Below, piece by piece: positions 52,434-61,516 of a stretch of DNA of 64,000 nucleotides. The DNA is taken from the NCBI GenBank assembly GCA_019651435.1, contig BOYI01000002.1, forward strand, positions 62,001-126,000, written 5' to 3'. The notes under the pieces were generated by a model that saw only the letters and a list, made by a program, of their open reading frames with translations, ran no database searches and was not told where the DNA came from. Source of the stretch: Pelagibacteraceae bacterium. Its GTDB lineage: Bacteria; Pseudomonadota; Alphaproteobacteria; HIMB59. Both the position numbers and the translations under genes were made by a program. How positions within the stretch are numbered: position 1 is the first letter of the stretch; the number at the start of each line of letters is the position of its first letter.

Positions 52434-54019
52434 CTCTTTCTACTTCTTCGATATCTATAATCTTTGCATTCGGAAATTTAGCAAGGACTTTTTGAAAATC
52501 CTCTGATTGAGTTTCAATTGCAATAAGTTCCTTTTTGTAAAGCATTTTTATAGACTCCAAAGTATCGATATTTTCTTTGACTACAATAGAAAGCTGGAAT
52601 TCATTTTTTAAATTATTTTTTAACTCTTCACCTCCTTCAAAATTTTCATTTACGACATGTATCAATAGTTGCTTTTCATTTTCTGAAAACTCAATTATTT
52701 CACAATTCTCCATAATAATACCTGCCATCAAAGGGGAAAAGTTCTGACCATAGAAATGAAAAAATTTTTGGTGTAGCGCAATTCTATCTTTTAGTGACAA
52801 TGACTCGGGGGCATCAATTTTATTTTGAACAGCTTGATCAAGTATAGGAGAAGGTTTAGATGGAGTTGGAGCTATTTCAGACTTTTTTTTTTCGTCAGAT
52901 CCATCTGAACTTTGATCACTAAGCAAAAAGGAGCACCGTAAAAGAACCATTTCTAAGGTAGTATGAGGATGAGGAGAAATTTTAATCTCATCATAGCCCT
53001 TCATTAAACTTTGCCAGAAAATATTTAACTTTCCGTGATCATATTGGGTAACGTAAGAGGCAAATTGATTATCTTCTTCAGTATTAAATTCATCATTAAT
53101 TAAATTTTTATCAATTTTTAATTTACAAGACCAATTAACAATATTCATTAAATCCTCAATTATTTTTGAAGTCTCAGAACCTCGTTGGTACATATCATTG
53201 AGCATTTTAATAATTTCTGGAAGATTATTTTCTAAAATATATTTTGATAAATTGTATAAATCACTTTGCTTTGCAAAGCCCAACATATTGATTATCTCCT
53301 CGACTTGAATTTCATCTTGGGATTTAAAGATATTTGATTGATCTAGTATGCTCAAAGAGTCACGAACAGAGCCATCACTGGCTCTAACAATTAGATTTAT
53401 TGCCTCTTTGGATATTGAAATTTTTTCTTTTTTAGCAATTTCCTCTAAAAAAGAGAAAAGTGTTTTTTTATCTATGCGTCTTAAATCAAAACGCTGACAT
53501 CTAGATAAAATTGTTATAGGCACTTTAGAAATTTCAGTTGTAGCAAAAATAAATTTAGAATGCGGTGGAGGTTCTTCTAATGTTTTAAGAAGTGCATTGA
53601 AAGCGCTCTTAGAAAGCATGTGGACTTCATCAATGATGTAGACCTTTATACTTACCTAAAACAGGGTTGTATTTTACATTTTCAATTATCTCTCTTGCAT
53701 TTTCGACGCTAGTATTAGAAGCGGCATCTATTTCAATAACGTCTGGGTGTCGATCTTCGCTGATAGCCTTTGCTTGATCACAATTATTTAAATCAGGTTT
53801 ATTGTTTTGATCAAAGGCCGTGCAATTTAACATCTTTGCTACTATTCGAGCAGTTGTGGTCTTACCCACACCTCTAATCCCTGTAAATATGTAGGCATTG
53901 GGTATTTTGTTTAATTCAATAGATTTTTGGATTGTTTCGACAAGATATTCTTGACCAATAAGATCCTTGAAATCAGTAGGTCTGTATTTTAAAGCAAGAA
54001 TATCTGATTGATGTTTCAT
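52414..54019 (-). CDS. dnaX: DNA polymerase III subunits gamma/tau (one frameshift)
   Basis: Clamp-loader ATPase, about 535 residues rejoined. It begins MKHQSDILALKYRPTDFKDL, with Walker A GIRGVGKTTTARI. An extra G near 53640 breaks the frame just before VYIIDEVHML (Walker B). The rest, from SKSAFNALLKTLEEPP, continues with ATTEISKVPITILSRCQRFD (sensor) and the C-terminal tau region. The zinc module normally has four Cys; the segment after KMLNC has only one more Cys (NNCDQAKAI), so two are lost. The break is not at a programmed slippery site, because it falls before Walker B and would abolish the enzyme. ffs lies just upstream. Confidence 0.92.
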
Positions 54020-54027
54020 TTTTTTAA

Positions 54028-54116
54028 GGAGAATTACACGACCCGATATTTTATGTTACGGCTGCTTTCTTTCGAACCTGACCGGATTAGCAAAAAACAC
54101 CGCCCATGTAATTCTC
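54028..54116 (-). ncRNA. ffs: signal recognition particle RNA (4.5S)
   Basis: The minus strand contains the universal SRP core GGTCAGGTTCGAAAGAAAGC followed by AGCC. The apical loop is a GAAA-type tetraloop, and the A-rich internal loop binds Ffh. The outer ends pair: GAGAATTACA at the 5' side with TGTAATTCTC at the 3' side, giving a closed helix of about 89 bases. The position directly upstream of dnaX is standard in alphaproteobacteria. Exact ends are judged from pairing. Confidence 0.93.
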
Positions 54117-54153
54117 GGATTACTTTATAGCAGTTATAATATCAAATATGAAG

Positions 54154-54993
54154 TTATTGTCTTGAACGATAGGTAGATTTTTCAAAAACACCTAATTTTC
54201 TAACTTTTGAACAATAGTGGTACATATCATCAAGAGCAAATTTTGTATTTTCTTGACCCGGATGACCCTCAATTTCACAGTAAAATTGAGTAATAACAAA
54301 GTCAGCACCATAGTTGTAACTTTCTAATTTAATCATGTTGACGTTATTGGTAGCAAACCCACCCATGACTTTAAACAAAGAGCCAGGGGTATTATTGACA
54401 GAAAATAAAAATGAGGAGATATAAGTTTTATCAGGATCAAAATCTTTATTTTCATTTTTTGACATAACATAAAATCTTGTGATGTTATTAGATGAATTAG
54501 CAAAACTCTCATCGACTGTTTTTAATTCATATATTTTAGCTGCAAGACTTGAAGCAATTGCAGCTGTATCTGATATTTTTTGCTCTGATATATATTTCGC
54601 TGATCCTGCTGTATCTGCACCTATCAAAATATCATAATCGAGCTGCTGAATTTTTTCACTACATTGGGCTAAAGCCTGTTCGTGGCTGATAATTTTTTTA
54701 ATTTGACCTTGATGAGTTTCTGGGTGAATTAAAAGCTTGTGCTCAACCTTTTGAAAGTGCTCAAAATTGATGTGCAAATCAGATTTAGGTAATAATCTAT
54801 GAATATCAGCTACTCTCCCTGCAGCAGAATTCTCAATAGGTATCATCGCATAATCAACATCGCCAGACTCGGCTGCAGTAATAGCCAGTTCAAAAGTTTT
54901 ACATGGAACAGCCTCAGCATTGGGGAAAAATTCTTGAACAGCAAGATGACTGTAAGCGCCTTCGACCCCTTGAAATGATACTTTTTTAGACAT
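54154..54993 (-). CDS. pheA: prephenate dehydratase
   Basis: Phenylalanine synthesis enzyme, 279 residues, without a chorismate mutase domain. VSFQGVEGAYSHLAVQEFF, MIPIENSAAGRVADIHRLL, then the catalytic-domain end NNITRFYVMS and an ACT regulatory domain with PGSLFKVMGGFATNNVNMIKLES (Phe binding). It overlaps kdsB by eight bases. Confidence 0.96.
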   Translation of the reverse strand: MSKKVSFQGVEGAYSHLAVQEFFPNAEAVPCKTFELAITAAESGDVDYAMIPIENSAAGRVADIHRLLPKSDLHINFEHFQKVEHKLLIHPETHQGQIKKIISHEQALAQCSEKIQQLDYDILIGADTAGSAKYISEQKISDTAAIASSLAAKIYELKTVDESFANSSNNITRFYVMSKNENKDFDPDKTYISSFLFSVNNTPGSLFKVMGGFATNNVNMIKLESYNYGADFVITQFYCEIEGHPGQENTKFALDDMYHYCSKVRKLGVFEKSTYRSRQ

Positions 54994-55714
54994 GATTTTG
55001 AATTTGCTGGTTTACTGTATCTAAATCTTCTTTGGTATCAACACCCAAAATTTCTTTTTCTATATGAACAACACTGATTTTAGTTTTATCAATAATTCTC
55101 AGTTGTTCTAGTTTTTCTTCTTTTTCTCTTTTTGTTGGAGGCAAAGAAATAAATTTTTTCAAAAAGTCTTTTTGATAACCATAAACTCCAATATGATGAA
55201 AAACATTCTTATTAATTTTTTTATTAGATTTAATCACCCTATAAAAATCATTTGCAATTGTTTCTTCCCCTTCTTCTATCTCCACTTTAACCTTAGATTT
55301 ATTTGAGGCCTCCTCTAAATCTTTAAAAGGACAAGCTAAAGTCGACATTTCATAGGTTAAGAGTTTTTCTCTTAATGATTTTATATATTCTTCTTTTATA
55401 AAAGGCATATCTCCTTGAAGATTGATAATGAATTTAAAATCTTTTTGATTTTCTAAAATTTCAATTGCCTCCCCTATTCGATCACTTCCAGAGACATGGC
55501 CAGAGTCAGTCATAATGTATTGAATGTTATGTTCTACGCAATATTCCTCTACAGTTTGATCGCAAATTGCTAAATAAACATTAGAGAAAAATTTGGCTGC
55601 TGAATTGTATACATAATGCAACATCGGCAAGTTGCCAATTTTTGCAAATGGCTTATTAGGAAATCGTGTAGCCTGTAATCGAACAGGAATTAAAATAACT
55701 GTATCATCCATCAA
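54986..55714 (-). CDS. kdsB: 3-deoxy-manno-octulosonate cytidylyltransferase
   Basis: Activates Kdo as CMP-Kdo for lipopolysaccharide; 242 residues. IPVRLQATRFPNKPFAKIGNLPML, TDSGHVSGSDRIGEAIE, INLQGDMPFI, HHIGVYGYQKDFLKKFISLPPT and EKEILGVDTKEDLDTV. Its presence indicates a Gram-negative envelope with Kdo. Divergent from cycM. Confidence 0.95.
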   Translation of the reverse strand: MMDDTVILIPVRLQATRFPNKPFAKIGNLPMLHYVYNSAAKFFSNVYLAICDQTVEEYCVEHNIQYIMTDSGHVSGSDRIGEAIEILENQKDFKFIINLQGDMPFIKEEYIKSLREKLLTYEMSTLACPFKDLEEASNKSKVKVEIEEGEETIANDFYRVIKSNKKINKNVFHHIGVYGYQKDFLKKFISLPPTKREKEEKLEQLRIIDKTKISVVHIEKEILGVDTKEDLDTVNQQIQNHV

Positions 55715-55771
55715 TGCGACAAAAATCCGTTTTAAGTGCTATATATTTAAACATAGACTTCAACTTTTAAT

Positions 55772-56290
55772 ATGGAAACTAATAAAATTCTAGGTGCAAT
55801 TATACTAGCTTTACTGCTAGCTGCTGTCTTTTCTAAAGTAGCGGATATGGCTATCCACCCAGAATATCCTGAAGAACTTGCATACCAAATTGATATCCCA
55901 GAAGTTAGCGACTCTGGCGCCCAAGCTGAAGAGGTAGACATTTTTGCTGTACTTCCTGAAATTACTCCATTGCTTGCGTCAGCTGATATGGGAAATGGAG
56001 AAAAACTTTTTAAAAAGTGTGCTTCATGCCATACATATAAAAAAGGTGGTGAAAACAAAACTGGGCCCGCTATGTGGGGTATTGTCGATAGAGCGAAAGC
56101 AGCCTCTGAGGGCTTTGCATACTCTGGTGCGTTAGCTAATTTTGGTGGTGATTGGAGCGTAGAGGAACTAAATAAATTCCTACTTAAACCTAAAAAATAC
56201 ATTGAAGGCACCAAAATGAATTTTAATGGACTCAAAAAAGATCAAGATAGAGCTGATTTAATTAAATACCTTAGCTCGCTATCTGATTAA
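55772..56290 (+). CDS. membrane-anchored class I cytochrome c (CycM / c552 type)
   Basis: A 172-residue cytochrome. One N-terminal anchor helix (ILGAIILALLLAAVFSKVA) and a periplasmic domain with heme motif CASCH near residue 88 and the axial Met in TKMNFNGLKKDQDRADLIKY. It passes electrons between the bc1 complex and cytochrome c oxidase. The location beside kdsB and pheA is common in alphaproteobacteria. Confidence 0.93.
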   Translation: METNKILGAIILALLLAAVFSKVADMAIHPEYPEELAYQIDIPEVSDSGAQAEEVDIFAVLPEITPLLASADMGNGEKLFKKCASCHTYKKGGENKTGPAMWGIVDRAKAASEGFAYSGALANFGGDWSVEELNKFLLKPKKYIEGTKMNFNGLKKDQDRADLIKYLSSLSD

Positions 56291-56328
56291 TAGTTTTCTT
56301 TCTAACTTTAATCATTAACATTATTTAA

Positions 56329-57870
56329 ATGAATTCGGTTTCGGTAGACTCAAATAAATTAAAGTCTTTATTTGGAGCATACTACGATCGTCGTATGTTC
56401 CGCATTTTACTTTTAGGTATCATTAGTGGATTTCCATGGGTATTGATTGCTAGTGCTCTGTCATTATGGCTAAAAGAAGAAGGCTTGAGTCGAAGCACTA
56501 TTGGTTGGGCTGGATTAATTTTTGGAGTGTATGCCTTTAATTTTTTATGGGCTCCCATTATTGATCGTCTTCGCTTACCATTTTTAACCAATAAACTTGG
56601 TCATCGAAAATCTATTATTATATTTATGCAAACCGTAATTCTAATTGGATTAATTATTTGGAGTTCATTAGAGCCCACACAGAATCTTGCACTAATCATT
56701 GGAGTAGGACTAGCGATAGCAATTTCTTCTGCGACCCAAGATATTACAATTGATGCTCTTCGAATTGAACAAATCAACAAAGAGGAGACTTCAAGTATGG
56801 CGGCTGGTGCAGCAATGGCAGTAGTGGGTTGGTGGACAGGGTTTAAGCTTGGTGGATTTATTTGTTTAGAAATAGCAGAAAAGCTTCAAAATTCTGGTGT
56901 AGAACAATACTGGCAAGTTACATTTATATTCTTAATGGCAATAATTGTTTTATGTAACATTGGCTTAACTTTTATTCCTGAGTCTAATAAAGAGCGTTTT
57001 CAGCAAATGCAACAAGTCGATAGCTCTAATACAAATACTCAAAGTTTGATGAATGCAGGTTATCTTTTTGCTGCTATGGGAGCCTTGTGTTATTTAATTG
57101 GACTTTTCTTTGAAAAGGTTTGGTTCACTAATGGGGGTGTAACCTTCATTATAATTGGAGGATTATTTTATGTTTTCTCTCTTTACATTAAGAAAGTTGG
57201 TGAGAACAATTCTGTCTCTCATCTATTCTTTTATTTGAATAATGTTTTAGCAAACCCACTTAGTAGTTTTTTCAAAAATAATGGAGTCAAAATTGGTATT
57301 GCCATACTGGCTTTTGTCTTCTTATTTAAAATAGGAGAGGCTTTTTTAGGAAGAATGAGTCTTGTTTTTTATAAAGAAATTGGTTTTTCAAAGGGTGATA
57401 TTGCTATATTTTCCAAGGCTTTAGGTTGGATTACAACTATTGTCTTTACTCTCATTGGTGGTGCAATTGCTATGAGATCTGGAATAGTAAAAACTTTAAT
57501 TATTGCGGGAATAGCGATGGCTGCAACTAATATTTTATTTTCAGTATTAGCTTGGGCAGGCCCCTCGAAAGGTTTATTTGCTTTAGCTGTTATCCTAGAT
57601 GATTTAGCAGCAGCGTTTGCAACTGTAGCCTTTGTGGCTTTTATATCTCTTTTAGTTGATAGGAGTTTTACTGCTACTCAGTACGCCCTCTTGGCATCTG
57701 TAGGAACGGCAGGAAGAACGCTCTTAGCGTCCTCTTCAGGCGCGATGGTAGATGGTCTTGGAGGTAACTGGGGTTTATTTTTTATTATTACCGCGCTGAT
57801 GGTTATACCTTCACTTATATGTCTGGTGCTGATTAAAAATAAACTAAATTTACCTAAAAAAATTAATTAG
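56329..57870 (+). CDS. AmpG-like MFS permease
   Basis: A 513-residue major facilitator with about 12-14 helices. GIISGFPWVLIASALSLWLKEEGLS, FLWAPIIDRLRLPFLTNKLGHRK and SSATQDITIDALRIEQI match the AmpG family, which imports anhydro-muropeptides for cell-wall recycling. A long central part with two extra helices (about residues 240-330) is unusual but seen in some AmpG proteins. It converges with ialB. Confidence 0.85.
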   Translation: MNSVSVDSNKLKSLFGAYYDRRMFRILLLGIISGFPWVLIASALSLWLKEEGLSRSTIGWAGLIFGVYAFNFLWAPIIDRLRLPFLTNKLGHRKSIIIFMQTVILIGLIIWSSLEPTQNLALIIGVGLAIAISSATQDITIDALRIEQINKEETSSMAAGAAMAVVGWWTGFKLGGFICLEIAEKLQNSGVEQYWQVTFIFLMAIIVLCNIGLTFIPESNKERFQQMQQVDSSNTNTQSLMNAGYLFAAMGALCYLIGLFFEKVWFTNGGVTFIIIGGLFYVFSLYIKKVGENNSVSHLFFYLNNVLANPLSSFFKNNGVKIGIAILAFVFLFKIGEAFLGRMSLVFYKEIGFSKGDIAIFSKALGWITTIVFTLIGGAIAMRSGIVKTLIIAGIAMAATNILFSVLAWAGPSKGLFALAVILDDLAAAFATVAFVAFISLLVDRSFTATQYALLASVGTAGRTLLASSSGAMVDGLGGNWGLFFIITALMVIPSLICLVLIKNKLNLPKKIN

Positions 57871-58357
57871 TTAGTACCGCTGAACTTAAACGATTATAGC
57901 CAGCTGTAAAACCAGCTAAAGAGTATGTTATAGTGGCTTCTCTGTTATCAAGTAATAATACTTTGAGAGTGAGCTGATTTCCTGCCTTAAACATATTTAC
58001 AAAGTTTTCGGCAATAATTTCAGCTACAAAACAAGCGCTTTGGTTACAGTATGCATAACCCAATTCTAATGGATCTTTATCATCAATTTGCAATTGAACA
58101 GGGCTCTTTAAATTTACTGCATGTGGGAAAGCAATTTGCATTTGAGTCAAAGCTTCAGGATTTATAGTTATAGAAAGATAGCTGACAACCTCATTGGTAT
58201 TAGAGTCAAAAACTAACTCTCTGAGATCACATAATTTTTGAGACTGTTCTTGAACACAAGCAAACTGCCACGCCTCAAAGTTTTCTTGTTCTAAAACATG
58301 TTGATCAGCAAAAAGTTGAGATCCCCAAAAGCAAAAGAGTAAAAATAAAATTCTCAC
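57863..58357 (-). CDS. invasion-associated locus B (IalB) family protein
   Basis: A 164-residue secreted protein: signal peptide MRILFLLFCFWGSQLFA. The IalB pattern is present as WQFACVQEQSQKLCDLRE, LGYAYCNQSACFVAEI (paired cysteines, probably disulfides) and FTAGYNRL. Despite the name, the family is general in alphaproteobacteria and its role is unknown. Confidence 0.87.
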   Translation of the reverse strand: MRILFLLFCFWGSQLFADQHVLEQENFEAWQFACVQEQSQKLCDLRELVFDSNTNEVVSYLSITINPEALTQMQIAFPHAVNLKSPVQLQIDDKDPLELGYAYCNQSACFVAEIIAENFVNMFKAGNQLTLKVLLLDNREATITYSLAGFTAGYNRLSSAVLTN

Positions 58358-58397
58358 CTAATCACAATAACAATTGGAAGTTATTTTCCAACTATAA

Positions 58398-59447
58398 TTA
58401 AGGGTTGTTAGATAGTTCAATATTCAAGATTTCATTTTTTGAACCAATTCTAATTTTTGGACCCCAAGTGGCCGCTCCAGAGCTGACATATAAATAATTT
58501 TTTAAATGAGAATAAACGCCATAAATCTGAGGAAATTGTATTTTGACAATCAAGTTAAATGGAAAAATTTGACCATTATGCGTGTGTCCAGAAAGAGTTA
58601 AATTAGCCTTTTCTTTCAATGAATTCCAAATAGAGGGCTGATGAACAAGTAATAAATTGAAATAATCTGAGTCATATAATTGTTCAAATATATTTATTTT
58701 ATTATCTTTTTTTTGATTATCTGAAATACCAATAATATTAATTTGTTCTTCCAGTACGCTTTGATTGTCTAAAACTTTGATATTTTGAATTTTGAAATCG
58801 TTCAAATGTTTTTGACTGTCTTCTACATAATACTCGTGGTTGCCTGTTACAAAATATATAGGAGCCTTTATTTTTTTTATTTCATCCAGATCTTGAATTT
58901 TAAATGAACTACTATCTATTAAGTCACCCCCAATTAAAACAAAGCTAGGATTTTGTTGATTGATTAAAGGAATAATTTTCTTCAAAATTTTGGGTCTATT
59001 TGATCCGATATGAATATCGCTTAAAAAAACAAAACTAATATTTTTTTTTATTTTTGAATGAGAAAATTTAAGTTGTTTTACACTCACTTTTTTAGCATTT
59101 ATAAAACCATAAATAATTGAAGGAAAAAAGGTAAGAAAATAAATTAAAATTTTTTGAGTATCGCTGATAGTTATTACTAATGATATTACTAATATAAAAA
59201 TAACGATAAAAAGAGATATGGTACCAATCCCCATTCCTTCATAGACAAAAAACTTTATAAGTTTGTTGCTACTTTTTGATCGAAAATAATAAAGACAAAC
59301 TAAATATACAAAGGCTGTAGATAAAATCGTTTCTTGATAAGACGTGGTACGACCCAACCATAATGCTATTGTTTCAAAAGGAAAAACAAAAATTAGATAG
59401 GAAAAAAGTAAAAGAATGGTTAAAGGAATAATTATTCGAAGTTTCAT
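58398..59447 (-). CDS. membrane-anchored metallophosphoesterase (YaeI/YkuE-like)
   Basis: 349 residues. About four N-terminal membrane helices (residues 1-130), then a calcineurin-like domain: FVFLSDIHIGSNRPK, IGGDLIDSSS, VTGNHEYYVEDSQ, LLVHQPSIW and LSGHTHNGQIFPF, giving the full set of metal ligands. The C-terminus YVSSGAATWGPKIRIGS matches family phosphodiesterases of the lipid/UDP-sugar class. It overlaps the EamA gene by four bases. A weak hairpin lies just past its stop (58374-58391). Confidence 0.9.
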   Translation of the reverse strand: MKLRIIIPLTILLLFSYLIFVFPFETIALWLGRTTSYQETILSTAFVYLVCLYYFRSKSSNKLIKFFVYEGMGIGTISLFIVIFILVISLVITISDTQKILIYFLTFFPSIIYGFINAKKVSVKQLKFSHSKIKKNISFVFLSDIHIGSNRPKILKKIIPLINQQNPSFVLIGGDLIDSSSFKIQDLDEIKKIKAPIYFVTGNHEYYVEDSQKHLNDFKIQNIKVLDNQSVLEEQINIIGISDNQKKDNKINIFEQLYDSDYFNLLLVHQPSIWNSLKEKANLTLSGHTHNGQIFPFNLIVKIQFPQIYGVYSHLKNYLYVSSGAATWGPKIRIGSKNEILNIELSNNP

Positions 59448-60310
59448 TTTTTATTTTTATCAAAATAAAACAAAAGAATTCCAGCAGAAAATACAAAGAC
59501 AATTCCTACGTAATTAAAAGTGGTTGGCAATTGCTGAAATACTAACCAACCTAAAATTACTCCATAAATTAATTGGAAATAGCTAGTCATCCCATAAATA
59601 GATGCTGGAAGCATCCTTGAGCCATAAACAATTGCGCTTATTCCAAGACCCGCGATTATTCCACCAAACATTGATAGTAAAAGATCTGAGAATGTCATTG
59701 ATACAAATGAGAACTTCATTGCAAACAAAAATGCAATGACACTCACTACCATACTAAAAAAAGAAGCAGAAAATGAAGATGAAAGCGCTGAATATTTTCG
59801 TGTAATTAAATTTGTCAAAGCAATACAAAAAGCACCTATAAAAACAAAAAATACCCCAACCATAGAAACCTCATTTGAGCCAAATGGTTCTGCAGAAATT
59901 ATAACCCCTAAAAAACCTAAAAAAATTGCTGTAATTCTAATTATATTAATATTTTCATCTAAAAAAAAATGAGACATGACTAAGAGCATTAAAGGAGAGC
60001 TAAAAAGTACTGGATAGACGACGGATAAAGGAAGTTTTAGTACGCCCATAAGAACAAATAAGAATCCAAAAGAATGAATAATTCCTCTGATAAGCTGAAA
60101 TTTGTAATTTTGATTTAAATAAAATTGCATTCCATGGTTTTTGATAATAAAGAACGTTAATGGAATAAGAGAAAAAAGAGCATTTAAAAATAATAGTTGC
60201 AAGATAGGGTAATTAGACCCTAAGACTTTAATAACAGTATCCATTGAGACCATAAAAACATAGCCACTCAAGGAAATAAAAAAGGGAAAGATGTAGTTTC
60301 TATTGAGCAT
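59444..60310 (-). CDS. EamA/DMT superfamily transporter
   Basis: A 288-residue membrane protein with ten helices in two EamA repeats. Residues such as RGIIHSFGFLFVLMGVLKLPLSVVYPVLFSSPLM and AIFLGFLGVIISAEP are typical of the drug/metabolite group. Substrate unknown. Confidence 0.88.
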   Translation of the reverse strand: MLNRNYIFPFFISLSGYVFMVSMDTVIKVLGSNYPILQLLFLNALFSLIPLTFFIIKNHGMQFYLNQNYKFQLIRGIIHSFGFLFVLMGVLKLPLSVVYPVLFSSPLMLLVMSHFFLDENINIIRITAIFLGFLGVIISAEPFGSNEVSMVGVFFVFIGAFCIALTNLITRKYSALSSSFSASFFSMVVSVIAFLFAMKFSFVSMTFSDLLLSMFGGIIAGLGISAIVYGSRMLPASIYGMTSYFQLIYGVILGWLVFQQLPTTFNYVGIVFVFSAGILLFYFDKNKK

Positions 60311-60324
60311 TTAAGAGAGCTAAA

Positions 60325-60706
60325 TTACTCTTTTTTTAAAGAAACACACTTCAAATCATAAGACCATTTTTTATCATATGCTTTATAATTAATGGAAAAA
60401 ACCATTTCCAAATTTGGGTCTATAGTCATCGAAGAAATGTAATCCTCAGTTTCATAAATAAGACTCAATTCTTGGCTCGAAGCAGAGTTAAGGTAATATA
60501 TTTTTTCATCAAAAGTACTGTAAATTTGAGTTTCGATTTGGTTATCAAGGATATCTAACTGTGTCCCCGATACTTTTTGTTTACAGTCAAAATACTTGAA
60601 GAGCATTGATTGTTTTATCACAAATGCAAGCCAATGAAAATTTATCCAATATCTCTGCAAAAAGAAAATTAGGTAATAGTAAAATAATGATGGAAAAAAA
60701 CTTCAT
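60325..60706 (-). CDS. secreted protein of unknown family (one frameshift)
   Basis: About 127 residues. The ATG at 60706 opens a signal peptide (MKFFSIIILLLPNFLFA), then DKFSLACICDKT. One shift near 60620 leads to FKYFDCKQKVSGTQLDIL and the continuous C-terminal part ending DLKCVSLKKE. Total length 382 bases equals 127 codons plus one. Four cysteines could form disulfides. I do not recognise the family. Confidence 0.6.
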
Positions 60707-60726
60707 TTTAATTATTTTTATATATC

Positions 60727-60825
60727 ATGATCAACAAACAGTTAATAACTATAATAATCTTTTGTGGAATTGGTTTTGCTGTTATGCGGCTCATTCTAGA
60801 GTCATTTTTTCCTAACGGTCTTTAG
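60727..60825 (+). CDS. 32-residue single-helix membrane peptide
   Basis: MINKQLITIIIIFCGIGFAV then MRLILESFFPNGL. It has one hydrophobic helix. It ends two bases before the TTG start of the next gene. Its short length makes the call tentative. Confidence 0.35.
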   Translation: MINKQLITIIIFCGIGFAVMRLILESFFPNGL

Positions 60826-60827
60826 TT

Positions 60828-61055
60828 TTGAATGAAGATAATAAAAAGGTTATTTGGAAGAAAATTCAATCTACTGGTGATTTGCTTCAACCACTCTTAA
60901 AGCCCTCTCCTTTTCATCCTAAAGGCAGGAATGCTTACGCCCACATCGCTCTTTGTATCAAAGAAAAATTTGGACTAAGTTACAAAGATATTCCTGATGA
61001 AAAATATGAAGAGGTTATTCTATTTATAGACTATCTTTTGGCAAATCCTGATTAA
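60828..61055 (+). CDS. small protein with ORF6C-like C-terminal pattern
   Basis: 75 residues from a TTG start (NEDNKKVIWKKIQSTGDLLQ). The second half, GRNAYAHIALCIKEKFGLSY and KDIPDEKYEEVILFIDYL, resembles the phage-associated ORF6C domain (a helix, then F-G-x-x-S-Y-x-D-I-P). The match is by eye and weak. It precedes the SprT-like gene on the same strand by 50 bases. Confidence 0.5.
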   Translation: MNEDNKKVIWKKIQSTGDLLQPLLKPSPFHPKGRNAYAHIALCIKEKFGLSYKDIPDEKYEEVILFIDYLLANPD

Positions 61056-61105
61056 TCAAACTGCTTGATTTTTTAAAAATTAAGATTATTTGTTAGCTAA
61101 ATAAT

Positions 61106-61507
61106 ATGCCAAGAACAAAAAGTCTCGCAGCCTTAATTGAACAATATGGTGATGACCGAGGTTATAAACCAAATTCAAATAAAATTCCTATGGTTTATAA
61201 AATTTTAAACCGACAAATATTTAAAAACCAATTAAAAAAAATGCCTAAAATCATGGTTAGAAGAATGCACGGGGCACTTGGATTATTTGAATTTAATCCT
61301 TATGCTCTTAAATACTGCCACAAAATAACAATACATAATAAATTTAAAAATTTTAGAGAATTTGCTGAAATTCTTGGTCATGAAATGGTTCATTATTACC
61401 AAAAACTCATTCTCAAACAAAATTCTGCACGTCATAATAAAGAATTTTATAGTTTTAAGAAAAAATTCAAAAAACTTGGTTTAAATTTAAAACGCAGCTA
61501 CCAGTAA
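61106..61507 (+). CDS. SprT-like zinc metalloprotease family protein
   Basis: 133 residues. The zinc motif HExxH is clear in ILGHEMVHYYQKLI, preceded by ALGLFEFNPYALKYCHKITI and followed by HNKEFYSFKKKFKKLGL, the SprT/SprT-like layout. Short forms are common in phages and marine bacteria; the target is unknown. Confidence 0.8.
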   Translation: MPRTKSLAALIEQYGDDRGYKPNSNKIPMVYKILNRQIFKNQLKKMPKIMVRRMHGALGLFEFNPYALKYCHKITIHNKFKNFREFAEILGHEMVHYYQKLILKQNSARHNKEFYSFKKKFKKLGLNLKRSYQ

Positions 61508-61516
61508 TTTTAAAGC

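Noticed and set aside
53625-53645. Programmed frameshift in dnaX producing a shorter gamma subunit
   Set aside because: The break falls just before Walker B (VYIIDEVHML), so the short product would lack ATPase function; there is no slippery heptamer with a following stem in the usual place, and removing one G restores the frame.
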